From Sorghum bicolor (lineage: Eukaryota; Streptophyta; Magnoliopsida; Poales; Poaceae): a stretch of DNA of 64,000 nucleotides. The notes beneath the pieces were generated by a model, which searched no databases, was not told the DNA's origin, and was given only the letters and a program-made list of their open reading frames with translations. Shown piece by piece: positions 34,493 through 46,800 of the stretch. The stretch's first letter is position 1. Each line of letters opens with the position of its first letter. The stretch spans positions 9,154,855 through 9,218,854 of the forward strand of contig NC_012877.2 of NCBI RefSeq assembly GCF_000003195.3, written 5' to 3'. The position numbers and the translations under genes are program-made.

Positions 34493-34782
34493 GACTATCT
34501 CCAACAATCATCACCCAAAATATAAGACCTATTTATTTTTTGGGTAGCGCTACAGGTAAAAGGTTTCATAACTATTTTTAGTCTTCTCCAATAACAGGAC
34601 CTAAAAGACAACACTCTCTGCAAATGGGTCTCGAGGAGAGAGGATACCCAAATTTGGGTTATGTCTCTCCTGATACATAAAATGGGTCTTCTGTATGGGT
34701 ATTCTGTTGGAAGCTATAGGTATTGTGTTGGAGATTCATTTTGGGTTTGAGTTTCGAAATAGGTCTCCTGTTGGAGACAGCC
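34493..34782. mobile_element. Harbinger-like MITE, 290 bp, TCA duplication
   Basis: Ends GACTATCTCCAACA and TGTTGGAGACAGCC are imperfect inverted repeats; TCA lies on both sides (34490-34492, 34783-34785). Confidence 0.75.
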
Positions 34783-34835
34783 TCATAGCCTGATAGTCAA
34801 TGAGCGTTGCAGGTGCGCAGAAAGCCAGAAACCAT

Positions 34836-35130
34836 TATCATGGTTTCTATAGATATTAATTGTAGTGTCATTTAAGCATTTTGCTGATGTGGCAAGAGAG
34901 TTATTGAAGATAGAGAGCAAAAATCATAAAAACTGGGTCTAAGTTAGAAACTATGTCTATACAATATTCAAGACATGAAGTGATATGATTGGCTAAGAAT
35001 AGAGAGAGAATGAATGTGATTGGACAAAAAAATATTCTATAGAAACTATCCATTGGGACCATAGTTTTTATATATAATGTCTATAAAAATTAATAGGTAT
35101 AGAAACTACATGTGGTTTCTAGCATTGGGA
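34836..35130. mobile_element. MITE of the GGGCATTC family, left arm of an inverted pair
   Basis: Reverse complement of the element at 35179-35503; shared text includes AGCATTTTGCTGATGTG and GGGTCTAAGTTAGAAAC. The arms are separated by a short piece (35131-35178) that repeats the element end once more. Confidence 0.8.
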
Positions 35131-35178
35131 GTGCCCTAGAAACTATCCATTGTAGTTTCTAGCACTGGGAGTGCCCCA

Positions 35179-35503
35179 AGGGCATTCACAATACTAGAAG
35201 CTATGTGTAGCTTCTATACGTATTAATTTTTATAGACACTATATATATAGAGACTATGGTTCCAATGGATAGTTTTTACAGAATATTTTTTTACCCAATC
35301 ACATTTATTCTCTCTCCATTCTTAATCAATCATATCATTTTATGTCTTGGATTTTGTGTAGACATGGTTTCTAACTTAGACCCGGTTTCTATGATTTTTG
35401 CTCTCTCTCTTCAATAACTCTCTTGTCACATCAGCAAAATGCTTATGTGGCACTATAATTAATATCTATAGAAACTAGGATGATTCTGCATTGGGAGTGC
35501 CCT
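35179..35503. mobile_element. MITE of the GGGCATTC family, right arm of an inverted pair
   Basis: Ends AGGGCATTCACAAT and ATTGGGAGTGCCCT are inverted repeats. The partner copy lies just to the left in opposite orientation. Confidence 0.8.
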
Positions 35504-35515
35504 AAGGGAGTGTTT

Positions 35516-35735
35516 AGTTGGAGGTGTTGAAGTCTACATTTATGGTAGTATTTTCGTTTTATTTGACAATTAGTGTGCAATCATGGACTAATTAGGCTTA
35601 AAAGATTCATCTAGCAATTATTCTCTAGCTGTGTTTTTAGTTTCGTAAATAGTCTATATTTAGTACTCTATGTATATGTGTAAACATTCGATGTGATAGA
35701 TGTTAAGAAAAAACAAGAGCAACTAAATAAGACTT
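35516..35735. mobile_element. Tourist-like MITE, diverged
   Basis: Starts TGTTTAGTTGGAGG and ends AGCAACTAAATAAGAC with the family interior (TTCATCTAGCAATT, ACTCTATGTATATGTG). Confidence 0.55.
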
Positions 35736-36271
35736 AACATATAATAATCATCATTGTTATCTGGTTTAAGTTTAATTTGCTGGATTCGTTGATTAGCACG
35801 GATCGGACGTGCAAGAAGGTGAAGTCCGTACTCGACCATCAGGAAGACGGGAACGGACGACACAAGAATCAAGAAAGAGCTCTAGTTTTTTTTTCCTGCG
35901 AAGGATAGAAAGAGCAAGCTGTGTGTGGGGCACGGTTGCACGAACGAACACCGACAAGAAGAAGCTCACGGACGACGAACAGTAGGGTCAGTTTGTATGA
36001 TTTATGTTTTATGAGAGTGTCATGTACATTAAATAGGATTCTATATAAGCAAAATTGTTGACTTGGTAGAGTCATTAAATGAAGGAGTTTTATCAGATGA
36101 GAGATGAGTTTCATCCACATGAAACTCTTGTAGCTCGGTTACCTAGTTTATAGTCTTAGTAACTGTGTCATGAAACTATGCATTGAGACTGACCTAAGGG
36201 CCCATTCGCTTCCTCAGTTCCTCGGGAATGTCGCCACGAAGAATTCCGGCTGAAATCATTGCTCAAATTTA

Positions 36272-36504
36272 GGCCTTGTTTAGTTTGTAAATTTTTTTTG
36301 GATTTCAACACTATAATATTTTTATTTTTATTTAACAAATATTGTACAATTATGGAGTAATTATACTTAAAAGATTTATCTCGTAATTTACAGATAAACT
36401 GTGCAATTAATTTTTATTTTCATATATATGTAATACACCATATATGTGCCGCAAGATTCGATGTAATAGAGAATTTTGAAAACTTTTAAGAACTAAACAA
36501 GACC
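36272..36504. mobile_element. Tourist-like MITE, TTA duplication
   Basis: Ends GGCCTTGTTTAGTTTG and GAACTAAACAAGACC; TTA lies on both sides (36269-36271, 36505-36507). Confidence 0.88.
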
Positions 36505-36852
36505 TTACATAAGCTTTTATTAACAAACTACCTCAAACGAACATGCTCTAAGGCCAGTGTCAATAAGAGTTTTATTAGATTTTTATCACATTAAATATGT
36601 TGATGTGACACTGTATTAATGAAGAGAGCTGAGAATTTTATAGAAATAAAGAGAGTGTTATTCTTATATAATTTTTATATACTGTTTTTAAAATATAAAT
36701 GTGTTACTTAGTCATGAAGATGGCCTAATTAAGCAAGGTCCGGCCGCCTCCAACGAGCGGCGTCCTTTTCCTTCGTGTCGCACGCAACGGAGCAGCCTAG
36801 TCGTCCTCCGCCGCGAGGTTGCAATTTGCAAGAGGGACACGAGGATGACTCA

Positions 36853-37640
36853 GGCCTTGCTTAGTTTATCAATTTTTTTTAGATTTGGTTAGTATAGTAT
36901 TTTTATTTTATTGACAACTAGTGTCTAATCATAGATTAATTAAGTTTAAAAATTTGTTTCGCAAACTATATGCAAATTATACAATTAGTTATTTTTTATC
37001 TATATTTGTTTCATGCATGCATCTAATAATTCAGGTCTTGTTTAGTTTTCAAAAGTTTTTGGATTTAATTATTGCAGTGTTTTCGTTTTATTTATCAGTT
37101 AATGTCCAATCACGGACTAATTAGATTTAAAAGATTTGTCTCACGATTTACAGATAAACTGTGCAATTAGTTTTATTTTCGTTTATATTTAATGCTCTAT
37201 GCATGTGTTTAAAGATTAGATGTGATGAGTGAAAAGTTTTAAAATGTGGCCTCGATGTGATGGGAAATAAGAAAATTTTTGGAAGTAAGGCCTTGTTATA
37301 GTTGTTGGGGTAAAAAATTTTTGGGTACTGTAGCACTTCCGTTTATATTTGACAATTATTTTGCAAACACAGACTAACTAGGCTCAAAATATTCGTCTCA
37401 CAAGTTATAGACAAACTATGCAATCAATTATTTTTTATCTATATTTAATGCCGCAAGATTCAATGTGATAGGAGAATCTTGAAAATGTTTTGGATTTTGA
37501 GTGGAACTAATTGTTTAGTTGTAAAATGTTTTGCATAATTAGTTTTTTATCTATATTTAATGTTTTATGCTTGTGCCGGTACAGGAAATTTTTAAAAGTT
37601 TTGTAAAATTTTTGGTAAGTATAAACAGGCCTAAATGGGC
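36853..37640. mobile_element. Run of three Tourist-like MITE copies
   Basis: GGCCTTGCTTAGTTT at 36853, GGTCTTGTTTAGTTTT near 37034 and GGCCTTGTTATAG near 37290 each start a copy. The copies are truncated against each other, and the last one ends about 37630. Reading frames within are shadows. Confidence 0.65.
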
Positions 37641-37876
37641 CTCAGCAGACAGAGCACGCTTGTTGTCCTGGGACATGCGTGCGGCGCACGTGCCGGGCCC
37701 AACAACATCGGCATCGATTTGTCTGGCCGTGACGTACAACTGTTCAAAGACAAACTTGGACAGGGCCGTCGAGGCCGACATGTGGGCGCGGACCAGCAAA
37801 ACGCCCGTCCTCATTTGGCTCCATCGTGTCGTGTACTACATGTCAACTGTTGTACTTTCGACATTTGAAGACTCTG

Positions 37877-38106
37877 GCCCTGGTTAGTTCTGAAAATTTT
37901 CTCAAAATTTTTAAAGATTTTTTCATCACATCAAATCTTTGAATAACATTAAATATAAATAAAAAATAACTAATAACAACATAATTTGTTTGTAATTTAA
38001 GAGATAGATCTTTTTAGTCTAGTTAATATATAATTAGACAATGATTATCAAATACAAACAAAGGTGCTATAATAGTTAAATTCAAATTTTTTCACTAGCT
38101 AAAGCC
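37877..38106. mobile_element. Tourist-like MITE, diverged, opposite orientation
   Basis: Begins GGCCCTGGTTAGTTCTG; the interior has TTTGTTTGTAATTTAAGAG and AATACAAACAAAGGTGC. Confidence 0.55.
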
Positions 38107-38624
38107 TCTATCTACATGTTTAATCTAGATAATAACTCGAAAACGGTGTACTGAATTCATAAGCTGTTTGTACCTTTTCTTTCAATCACTAAATGTAGAA
38201 AACAAGATCCTCCCGATTATATTTTTTATTTTTTTTAAAAAAAAATTGCTAATGTACGGGTATGTTCCACATACAATTCATAGAAATCCTAATATATGCT
38301 TATTTTTCTTCTTCATTCAATCTTGACGTAGCCAAACGCCCAAACCTTGGGTCTCACCAAACAAATTTTTTGACATAGCAAAGCTTTTTTTTTTATATGG
38401 CTAAATTTTCTCTCCAAGCTCAAAGAAATGCGGTCGTAGCATGCAGCATGCAACACCGTATATTTTATTAATGTATAATAATTCCTTTTTCTTATCCTAT
38501 GACGAGTGGTGAACAAACAATAATTCCTTGTTAGTTATTATCATACTCGCTGCAAATCCATACCGCGAGGGCCCACTACTCATCCACCCGCTCTCGATTA
38601 TATTTAAGACCAAATGTTTAGAGA

Positions 38625-39040
38625 GGTTCAGATCCGTTCCTATCCAAATTCAAATATTTAATATCTAATACTGTATCCGTATTCAAATACTTAAATTATA
38701 TATTTATGATATCGACATATAATTGTATCTTATCCGACATGATTAATATTATTCGTATTCGAATCCAAATCCAACCATCAGTCGTCCGTATTCGATCTGT
38801 TTTTATCTCTACTCGTGACTAGGGATGAAAATGGATCGGATACGAACGGATATCACCGATATTATATTTGTTTTCATATTTCTGGTTGAATTCGGATTTG
38901 AATACGGATAATGTCAATCATGTCGGATAAGATAGGATTAGATGTTGACATCATGAATATATGATTTAAGTATTCGGATATGAATACAGTATCAGATATT
39001 GAATATTCGAACTCAGATACAGACAGATATGAATCTCTTA
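38625..39040. repeat. Large inverted repeat upstream of TOC90
   Basis: The left arm 38625-38815 is the imperfect reverse complement of the right arm 38821-39040, with the centre at about 38818 (GTGACTAGGGATG). Shared text includes ATCATGTCGGATAAGATA. It looks like two inverted copies of a hAT-like MITE beginning TAGGGATGAAAATGGATCGG. Confidence 0.75.
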
Positions 39041-39179
39041 AAACGAATTTGGTTTCGAATAAGTTCCGTACCGTTTTATCAAAAGAAATCAAATGTGACA
39101 AAAACGAGCTCTCGCCGCCGCTGACTCGCTCTCTGTCGGGTTGAGGCAGCCACACAAAAAAGATAAACCAAAATACCCA

Positions 39180-39472
39180 CGGCATCTCCAACACCCCCCC
39201 TCCTCCTCGGCTTCTCCCAACACCGCCGCCGCCGCCGGCCGCCGCATCCTCCTTCTCGGGCTCCGGCCAGGTACGTCGTCGAGCTCGGGCCAGCTGCGAT
39301 CTCCCTTGTTGGTTTTATTATACGGGAGATTCGGCGGTCCGATCCCAGGGGGGGGAGATTCGTAAGCTGTTTGTACCTTTCCTCGCTCTTTGGCAGATTT
39401 GTTCTCTGATTCCGTTCGTTCTACCCGACCGACCCCCCCGGCCGCCTCTCTGCAGGTGGAGACTGGAGAAGG
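39180..39472 (+). promoter_or_regulatory. TOC90 5' UTR with probable leader intron
   Basis: GC-rich leader; donor GGCCAG/GTACGTC at about 39270 and acceptor CTCTGCAG at about 39455 frame a short leader intron. Confidence 0.5.
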
Positions 39473-42400
39473 ATGCTGATGAACTTCAGGGACTGGATCT
39501 CGTACCGCCTCGGGTCCTCGCTGCTGTCCGCCAGGCCGTTCGCGCTCTCCCCCGGCGCCGATGACGCCGTCGCCTCCGAGGGCGATGCTCATGGTGCGCT
39601 CCCTTCTTTCCCCCCTGGTGATTGTTGTTTTTGTTTTCAACAACGGTGTTGCCCATGGTTATAAACTTAGAATCTTCGTTTTCAATGGAATAGCATCTTG
39701 TAGCCTTAGTCTGCTGCAGCTGAAAAATAGTCTTGATGTTTGTTTTTTTAAAAAAAAGAAGGAAAATTAGTCTTGATGTTGTTGGGCTTAAAACCTAGGG
39801 TCCCCTCAGTTTTATGATACGGAATGTGATTAATTAATCAGATGGCCTGTTGCAAGTCATTCCCCTCGTGGGCCGGCCAATTATGAGTGCAGGAGAGGCT
39901 AGTGTGCTTGCAATCAGACTATGAGAGTTTTTCGTGTTTCGGGCATATGTGCTTGGATTAACCTTTGGTTGCTGGTATTAGGCTTTTAGCATGTTATAGG
40001 ATTTTTTTTTCCTTTTGAGATAGGGCTTTTATTATTAGAATTTTAGCATGTTATAGGAATAATAATGAGATAGGGCTTTTATTATTAGGATTTTAGCATG
40101 TTATAGGAATAATAATTAGGGCTAACAGACAAAGCCTCATTTTCACCATTGGAATGCATTGATGTTTCAGCTTTGGTTGTTGTATACGCTACTGCAACCC
40201 CATGATGTGTTCTTAACCCCCCCCCCCCCCAAAAAATGCTGCTTCTTATTTTCTGCCAGCTACATCCTGACTTCCTTTGCTGTCCTCAAAGACCCACTTG
40301 CTATTTATCATTTTCAATTTCATCACATGTGGGGCATATTTCAAATTCTATGATACATTTTTTATCCTCCTGTTCATAGTGTTTTATATGTGGCTTGCTC
40401 ACTGAATGTTATTGTTCAGGTACAACACACAATGACTATGTAGATACTGTTACTGCCAGTCCATTTTCTTCTAATGATACACGGGTGTCAGATGTCACAA
40501 CCAACTCTAATGGTGGTGCAATTTATTCTGGTACTGTTCAACAAGATGATGATAACAAGAAGTCAGATCCATTGATGAAAGTCGAGGCACTTCAAATCAA
40601 GTTTCTACGGTTAGTATACAGAACTGGAGTGTCTCCCAGTGCTGATGTAGTTGCACAGGTTCTGTACAGGTTGCAGCTTGCAAACTTGATTAAAGCTGGT
40701 GAATCAGTTGCCAGGAGACCAAACCTTGCTATCAACAAAGCCAGGGTTATAGCTGCACAGCAAGAAGCACCGGGTGGGCCTGATCTGGACGTCTCGTTGC
40801 GAATCCTTCTTCTGGGAAAGACTGGTGTGGGAAAGAGTGCCATGATAAATTCAATTTTCGATGAGAGGAAGGTGGCTACCGATGCTCTGGTTCCTGCTAC
40901 TCATAGGATAAAGAAGATTGAAGGAACAATTAAAGGAATAAGAGTCACAGTTATCGACACACCTGGCCTGATGCCTCATTACCATGGCGAAAGGAGGAAC
41001 AGGAAGATTCTGAGTTCTGTCAAGCGCTTCATTAAGCGATCCCCACCTGATATTGTGTTATACTTTGAGCGGTTGGACCATATTAACAGCAGATACAATG
41101 ATTACCCACTGCTGAAGCTTATGACTGACATATTGGGCTCTTCGATGTGGTTCGACACTGTCCTTGTAATGACTCACTGTTCCTCATCTCCTCCTGAAGG
41201 ACCAGATGGTTACCCTTTGGAATATGACAATTACACACGTTACTGCAAGAATGTGGTTCAGCGTCATATCCAGGCTGCAGTTTCCAACATGCAGTTGGAT
41301 AATCCTTTTGTGCTCACAGACAATCATCCAATGTGCAGACGAAACACGAAGGGTGAAAGGGTTTTACCAAATGGGCAGGTATGGGTATCAGAACTGCTGC
41401 TGCTGTGTGGGGCAACCAAGTTGCTGACAGAAGCAAATTCCTTGCTTAAGTTTCAAGATAGCTTCCTACTGTCACAAGCAAACACCAGGCTGCCTTCGCT
41501 GCCTCATCTTCTTTCTTCACTCCTTAAGCCTCATTCTTCATCAAGTTCAGATGCCATTGACAGTGAATTCACAGAAATGTCAGATGAGGAGGATGAATAT
41601 GATCAACTACCACCCTTCCGCATTCTAAAGAAATCTGAATATGAAAATTTGACAAATGAACAGAAGTCTGCATATCTTGATGAACTGGACTACCGTGAGA
41701 CTTTGTACCTAAAGAAACAGTGGAAGGAGGGAATCAGAAAACAAAAGCTTACTGAAGCTCAGAATGACGAAGTTGGTGATGATTATGAAGAGAGTGCATC
41801 CCCAGAGGTTGTGCACATGTCAGATATGGACATTCCACTATGTTTTGACTCTGATTATCCTGTGCATCGTTACCGTCACATTATAACTGATGATCAGTTG
41901 TTTAGACCAGTTTTGGATCCCCAAGGATGGGACCATGATATTGGGTTCGATGCCATCAATTTTGAAGCATCTAAAGAGTTGAAAAAGAATGTCTCTGGAG
42001 CAATTACAGGACAGATGAGAAAGGACAAGGAAGACATGTATATTCATTCAGAATGTTCAGTAAGTTATAATGCTCACAGAGGCTGCTCCTTGATGGGGGG
42101 TATGGATATGCAAATGGCAAGCAGAGATTTGGTTTGTACCGTGCACGGGGATGCCCAGTTCCGCAATCTGCCTTGGAACACTACTGGAGGTGGCATTTCT
42201 GTGACTAAGTTTGGCAACAAGTACTTTGCTGGTGCCAAGTTAGAAGACTCTGTTACCATTGGGAAACGAGTTAAACTGGTAGCCAATGCCGGTAGAATGG
42301 CTGGCTGTGGACAAGTGGCACATGGAGGTGGTGTGCAGATAACAGCAAGGGGGAAAGATTACCCTGTGAGGGAAGAGAGTGTCACTGCAGCGGTCTCCGC

Positions 42401-42659
42401 TTTGTCGTTTGAAAAGGAAACTGTAATTGGGGCCAACCTTCAGTCAGACTTCCGAGTGGGCCGAGGATCAAAAATATCAGTCAGCGCTAACTTAAATAGT
42501 AGGAATTTAGGCAAGCTCAGTGTCAGGACTAGCACGTCAGACCACGCTGAGATAGCTCTGATAGCAGTTGTGTCATTGATCCAGTTCATTCTTAGGAGAA
42601 GATCGGCAGCAGCTGATAAAGGTGAGCAAGAGATTGATGACACCTATTTGGATGACTAA
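39473..42659 (+). CDS. TOC90: Translocase of chloroplast 90, outer-envelope import GTPase
   Basis: A receptor GTPase of the TOC159 family that recognises plastid precursor proteins at the outer envelope. Two coding exons, 39473-39593 and 40420-42659, join in phase to 786 residues; the donor is CATG/GTGCGC and the acceptor TTGTTCAG. The G domain has GKTGVGKS (about residue 173), DTPG (about 221) and a THCSS motif near 290. The C-terminal membrane anchor (about residues 510-780) is glycine- and serine-rich beta sequence (SLMGGMDMQMASRDLV, FGNKYFAGAKLEDSV, FRVGRGSKISVSANL). The long acidic A domain of TOC159 is missing and the N-terminus MNFRDWISYRLGSSLLSARP resembles TOC90, hence the name. The ATG at 39479 is an alternative start. 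A 5' UTR intron (CCAG/GTACGT near 39270, CTGCAG near 39455) is likely. The gene is convergent with SGS3. Confidence 0.9.
40018..40118. repeat. Tandem duplication of about 52 bp in TOC90 intron 1
   Basis: GATAGGGCTTTTATTATTAG, the next roughly 30 bases and their continuation occur twice in a row. A C homopolymer lies further down the same intron near 40218. Confidence 0.75.
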
Positions 42660-43812
42660 ATAACAGGTAGAAGGAAAAGACAATGATTGCGTGCTTTAGA
42701 TGCTCTTCATCATCAAGATTTTCTGCAATTATGTTAATCTATGGCGGCCGCCAATCTAGGGTTCCAACTTGTACAGACATTTTGTATATGAGTTATTATA
42801 TGAGCATAATATATGAAGGCAGCATTTTCCATTAAGAGAGTTCCTTCTGCCTATAGGCGATTTTCTAGGTTTTAAGGATGTAAGCAGATGCAGTTTTGAG
42901 TTTTGACATCACATAAAATTGGTTTACTTTATTACTTGCATTGGAATGTTTATTTACTTATACCTAGTTTCTGTTTCTCAATTTTAAAAGATCTCACTGA
43001 TAAGAGATTTCACTGCTCAGAGACAAAGATACAACCTTTATCTGTATAAGGAGGAAACTGAAACATCACATGGTTTTTCACATTAGTTCATGCTTAGTTT
43101 GCTTACAAGATGTGAAAACTATGAAGAGCACGCGTATCAGGAAAACAATCTGAACTTCAATGACTTGTGTGGTCTCCAAATCCACTTTTCTTGTGGTCTT
43201 GCCAAACCAAAATCCTATAATTTTTTGGAAACCAATTTTGCAATATTATAACTGGGCTTGCCGAGGCGAATATTTGGTAGCCACTGGGCTTGCCGAGGCT
43301 AACATTTGGCAGCATGCCTACCAAACTCAGTGTGGCTCAGCCGACCACATCGGCCTTTTCAAACTATTTGGAATACATTAGGATAGTTTAAATCCATACA
43401 AAAGGAATGCATAGAACACAAATATCTCAATGCACAAAGAAACAAAACACATAAAACCGACCTTCCTCGGATGGCTGAATCAGACACTTTGATGACCGGA
43501 GCAACATAATCAGTAATGATCCGGGGCATAAGAAAGGCAAAACCAACACCCGCATTCAAACCAAAGCACACTCCAGGTAGTTTGACCCATATGCCATCAC
43601 GGGCAAAACGCTCAGTGTTCAGATCCTCGAAGCACACAATACGATTGAGATACCACTACGGCGACCATATAACTCGGTGCTGCCACCACAGGGACACCAT
43701 GGTTTAGCAACATCTACAGAATGTCTAGGCATTCTTTTATGGATAAGCAGGAGCATCTACAAGATTGCTCCTCCAAGCTGATGAGGATCTGAGGTAAGCC
43801 GCTGAAGCCCCT
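42660..43812. other. Tail-to-tail intergenic region of TOC90 and SGS3
   Basis: Holds the TOC90 3' UTR (to roughly 42830) and the SGS3 3' UTR next to 43812. A short direct repeat, CTGGGCTTGCCGAGGC, occurs at about 43253 and 43287. A minus frame at 43359-43637 with FGLNAGVGFAFLMPR was not recognised and is not called. Confidence 0.5.
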
Positions 43813-46800
43813 TTACGAGCTGGAGGCCTCAAAGCTATCTGGCTTGTGCTTCTCCATCAGGCCCGTCAGGGCTGCGTCGAGCTCCTTCTCCAGCTCCAGC
43901 TCCTTCTCCATGTACTCTTTCTTGAGCCTCATCTTCGTCTCATCGTGGACTTTGATCAACTCATCCCGCTCAGCTTCAAACTTTTCCACATCCTTGACCT
44001 GGCAATCAATGAACTTCTGTACATGTTCCTTCCTGCACAAGACATGGATGGATTGAGAATAGGAACAACAACTGACATGCGCATTGAAATTATGATGTCT
44101 AGATGAGATGATTGAAGCAGGAAACAAAAGCAACCCTGAGTTCTTGACAACTCATGCAATGAGATGGAGCATTTACATTATTTTTAGGCATGGTAATATC
44201 CAACTATGAATTAGTGAGACACCTTAGCTTGCGATCTTCGGTAGTTCCAGAATCTACATCAAATCGTCTAGCCTTTGAGCGCTCCTCCTGCAGCAACTTC
44301 TCAAACAGCTTTTCTTTGTCCTCCGTGGCCTTGTGAATATCCTCAATTTGACTATGAAAAAATTCCTCCTGGTACTTCATCTGCAAAGCATGGAAACAAG
44401 GTCAACAACAGGTGGTGAAATCTTGATGGCAGCATCAATCTTATTACAGAAGTATTGAAGTGCAAAACAGAAGTGTGTGACTCTCACAGCAACAGCAAAC
44501 TCTTTATCATTTGTTACTAAAGCCATTGACACAGACTTAGATAAAAAGAAAATTGTTGATTCCCGCATGTTCATTGGTAGAAAATAAACTACTTGGGTAA
44601 CCTTATTACCTCTTGCTCATACTCCAAGTGCTTCTCTTTTGCTTTACTCCTGATAAATATATTCTCTTCCATAGTCTCACGTAGCTTCTGGCTAACAACA
44701 CCCAATGATTCTTCTACTGCTTTAGAGTGCTGCTCTGTCTTAACCACCTTGTTCTTCAGGTAATTCAGTTGCTGGTTGTCTTCACTCATCTGTTTCATTT
44801 GCATCACGACCATCTCATTGTAAGACTTCATCTCATACTTCATACGGCTTTTACCTGAAATTATAGTGAAGATGAATGAAAATATAGTTAGCAAGTCTCC
44901 AATTAAGTTAATAAAATGCTCGATGTCCTGTTCAGTAGATGCAACATAACTAGTAAGTTTGATGTATATACTTTAAAAACACTCGACTACTTGTTGAACT
45001 TGGAGGCTTCGTATTTCTGTAAACAGGTTACAGATCCCATTTCTTTGATTTATCTGTTGTACTGTTTGAAAAGTCATACTACCTGCGGTCACAATTTTTT
45101 CACCATTCACAATGGGCAATGTTTTATCAGTCAAGAGTGGGTGATGTATTTTCACAAACAAGACAACAATGGTACACAAAGAAGCATTTTGCTTCGATGT
45201 TCATAAGTTATCAGGAAGCGGTCCAAATGCCACATTCCATTGATCTAAGGATCATAACATTCAGCCACCATAAAAACGATTATAAGTAGGATGTAACAGG
45301 AAAGGAAAGACCGGAGAGGACCAAGCGCAGCATGACGTACTAGAATACTATTCAAACATGCATAACCAGTGGGTGAACAAGACGATTACCAAAAGTAATA
45401 ACCATATAATATTTCAATAAGTGCAAGGGTAGAAATATCGAACTTCATTTGTCCTTATGATTACAGTAGCAAAAAATATATTTCACGTGTACATGTTTTA
45501 ATCAGACTTAACAGAGATCATTATTCAAGGCATAAAGAATTCAGGGAGAAGTCTACTAAATCATGTTGTTTACCAGATAAAAAAGCATATATACAGAATA
45601 GAAACATTAGTTTTGTAAGAAACAGTACCATGGCAATGCTTGTTAAAAGCCTCCATATCCTCTTTGCTCGCTAAGAAACCAAATAGCAGCCTTTTCCCAC
45701 CAGGTGCGAATCGAGCCTTGTTGAGCTGCCATGCATTCCTGTCTGTACCTTGATTAACAAAGTGCCTATGCAGACGTTCAGCTTCCATGTAGCCCACAGC
45801 TGAGCTTTCAAATATTAACACGCTCATACCACGGTGCCCAGAGGGACCATATGCATGACGTGCTTTAGTTGCTGCATATTCTCCAAAATAATCAAGGAGC
45901 TCTTGGTTCCCCATGCCCTTCCACTAGATCAGGTCAAAGAATAAACAGAAATCAGAATACAATACAACTTCATTGTATAGCCCTTGAAGAGCTATAAAGG
46001 ACTTCTTCTATAAGATCTAAGGATAGCATTTATGATCCATACTCAGCTCAAAAAATTGTGGGGGCGCAATGTATTGAACACAATTAGCTATAAAATAATG
46101 AAGAGGATCAATGTGGTCAACTTAGAATGACACATGACAAGAATATTAACATCAAGGTAAATAAATATAACACAATATTCATAGTAACTGATCGACTTAC
46201 GGAGCATATTGCACCTTTGTACAGTCAGATCAAATGCACTAAAAAGGGGTGTAGTATCAAGTTATGCTTAAAAGGGATAGATGGAACCAAAATGCAAAAT
46301 CTGTACTTAGCATCACAGGAAAAGAATACTACAACCAAGTTACCTAGTCAATATCAAAACATCATAACCTCCAGAAGACAAGGGACATGGACATAAATAT
46401 GAAATTATATAAAAAAGATCAGTCACCTTATCATCGTCATCTTTTTCCAATAAGGTGTTCATAACAATAACCATTGGTGGCCACACTATCTCCCGATCAG
46501 TGCTTTCTTGCAGTCCTTTCCATTTCCCAAATTGTTCACCCGCTGGTACCACTGAAGTTCCCCTGCGAGAGAGCTCCTCTCCCAGCAATGCAGCTAATTC
46601 TCTGTGAAGCCTAACCCTTTTAGAACCCTTTGTTCTAGCATGAGTCATTAAAGGTTGCAGCCCTCTGTACCAGTCAATTGCCCCAGGTCCATTTTTGCAT
46701 GCTGGGCAATGCCACTCCCTAGCCGGTTCATTTATCTGTTCCACACTCAATGTATTCAATTTTTCAAAGAATTTTTTGAACCACTTGTTTGTTTTTAGAG

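Noticed and set aside
40218..40231. Poly-C run in TOC90 intron 1
   Set aside because: A simple homopolymer in an intron, possibly with uncertain length; no further signal attached.
43359..43637. Minus-strand frame with a hydrophobic glycine-rich stretch
   Set aside because: Lies between two convergent genes; no known domain and no splice sites supporting a gene. A gene fragment cannot be excluded.
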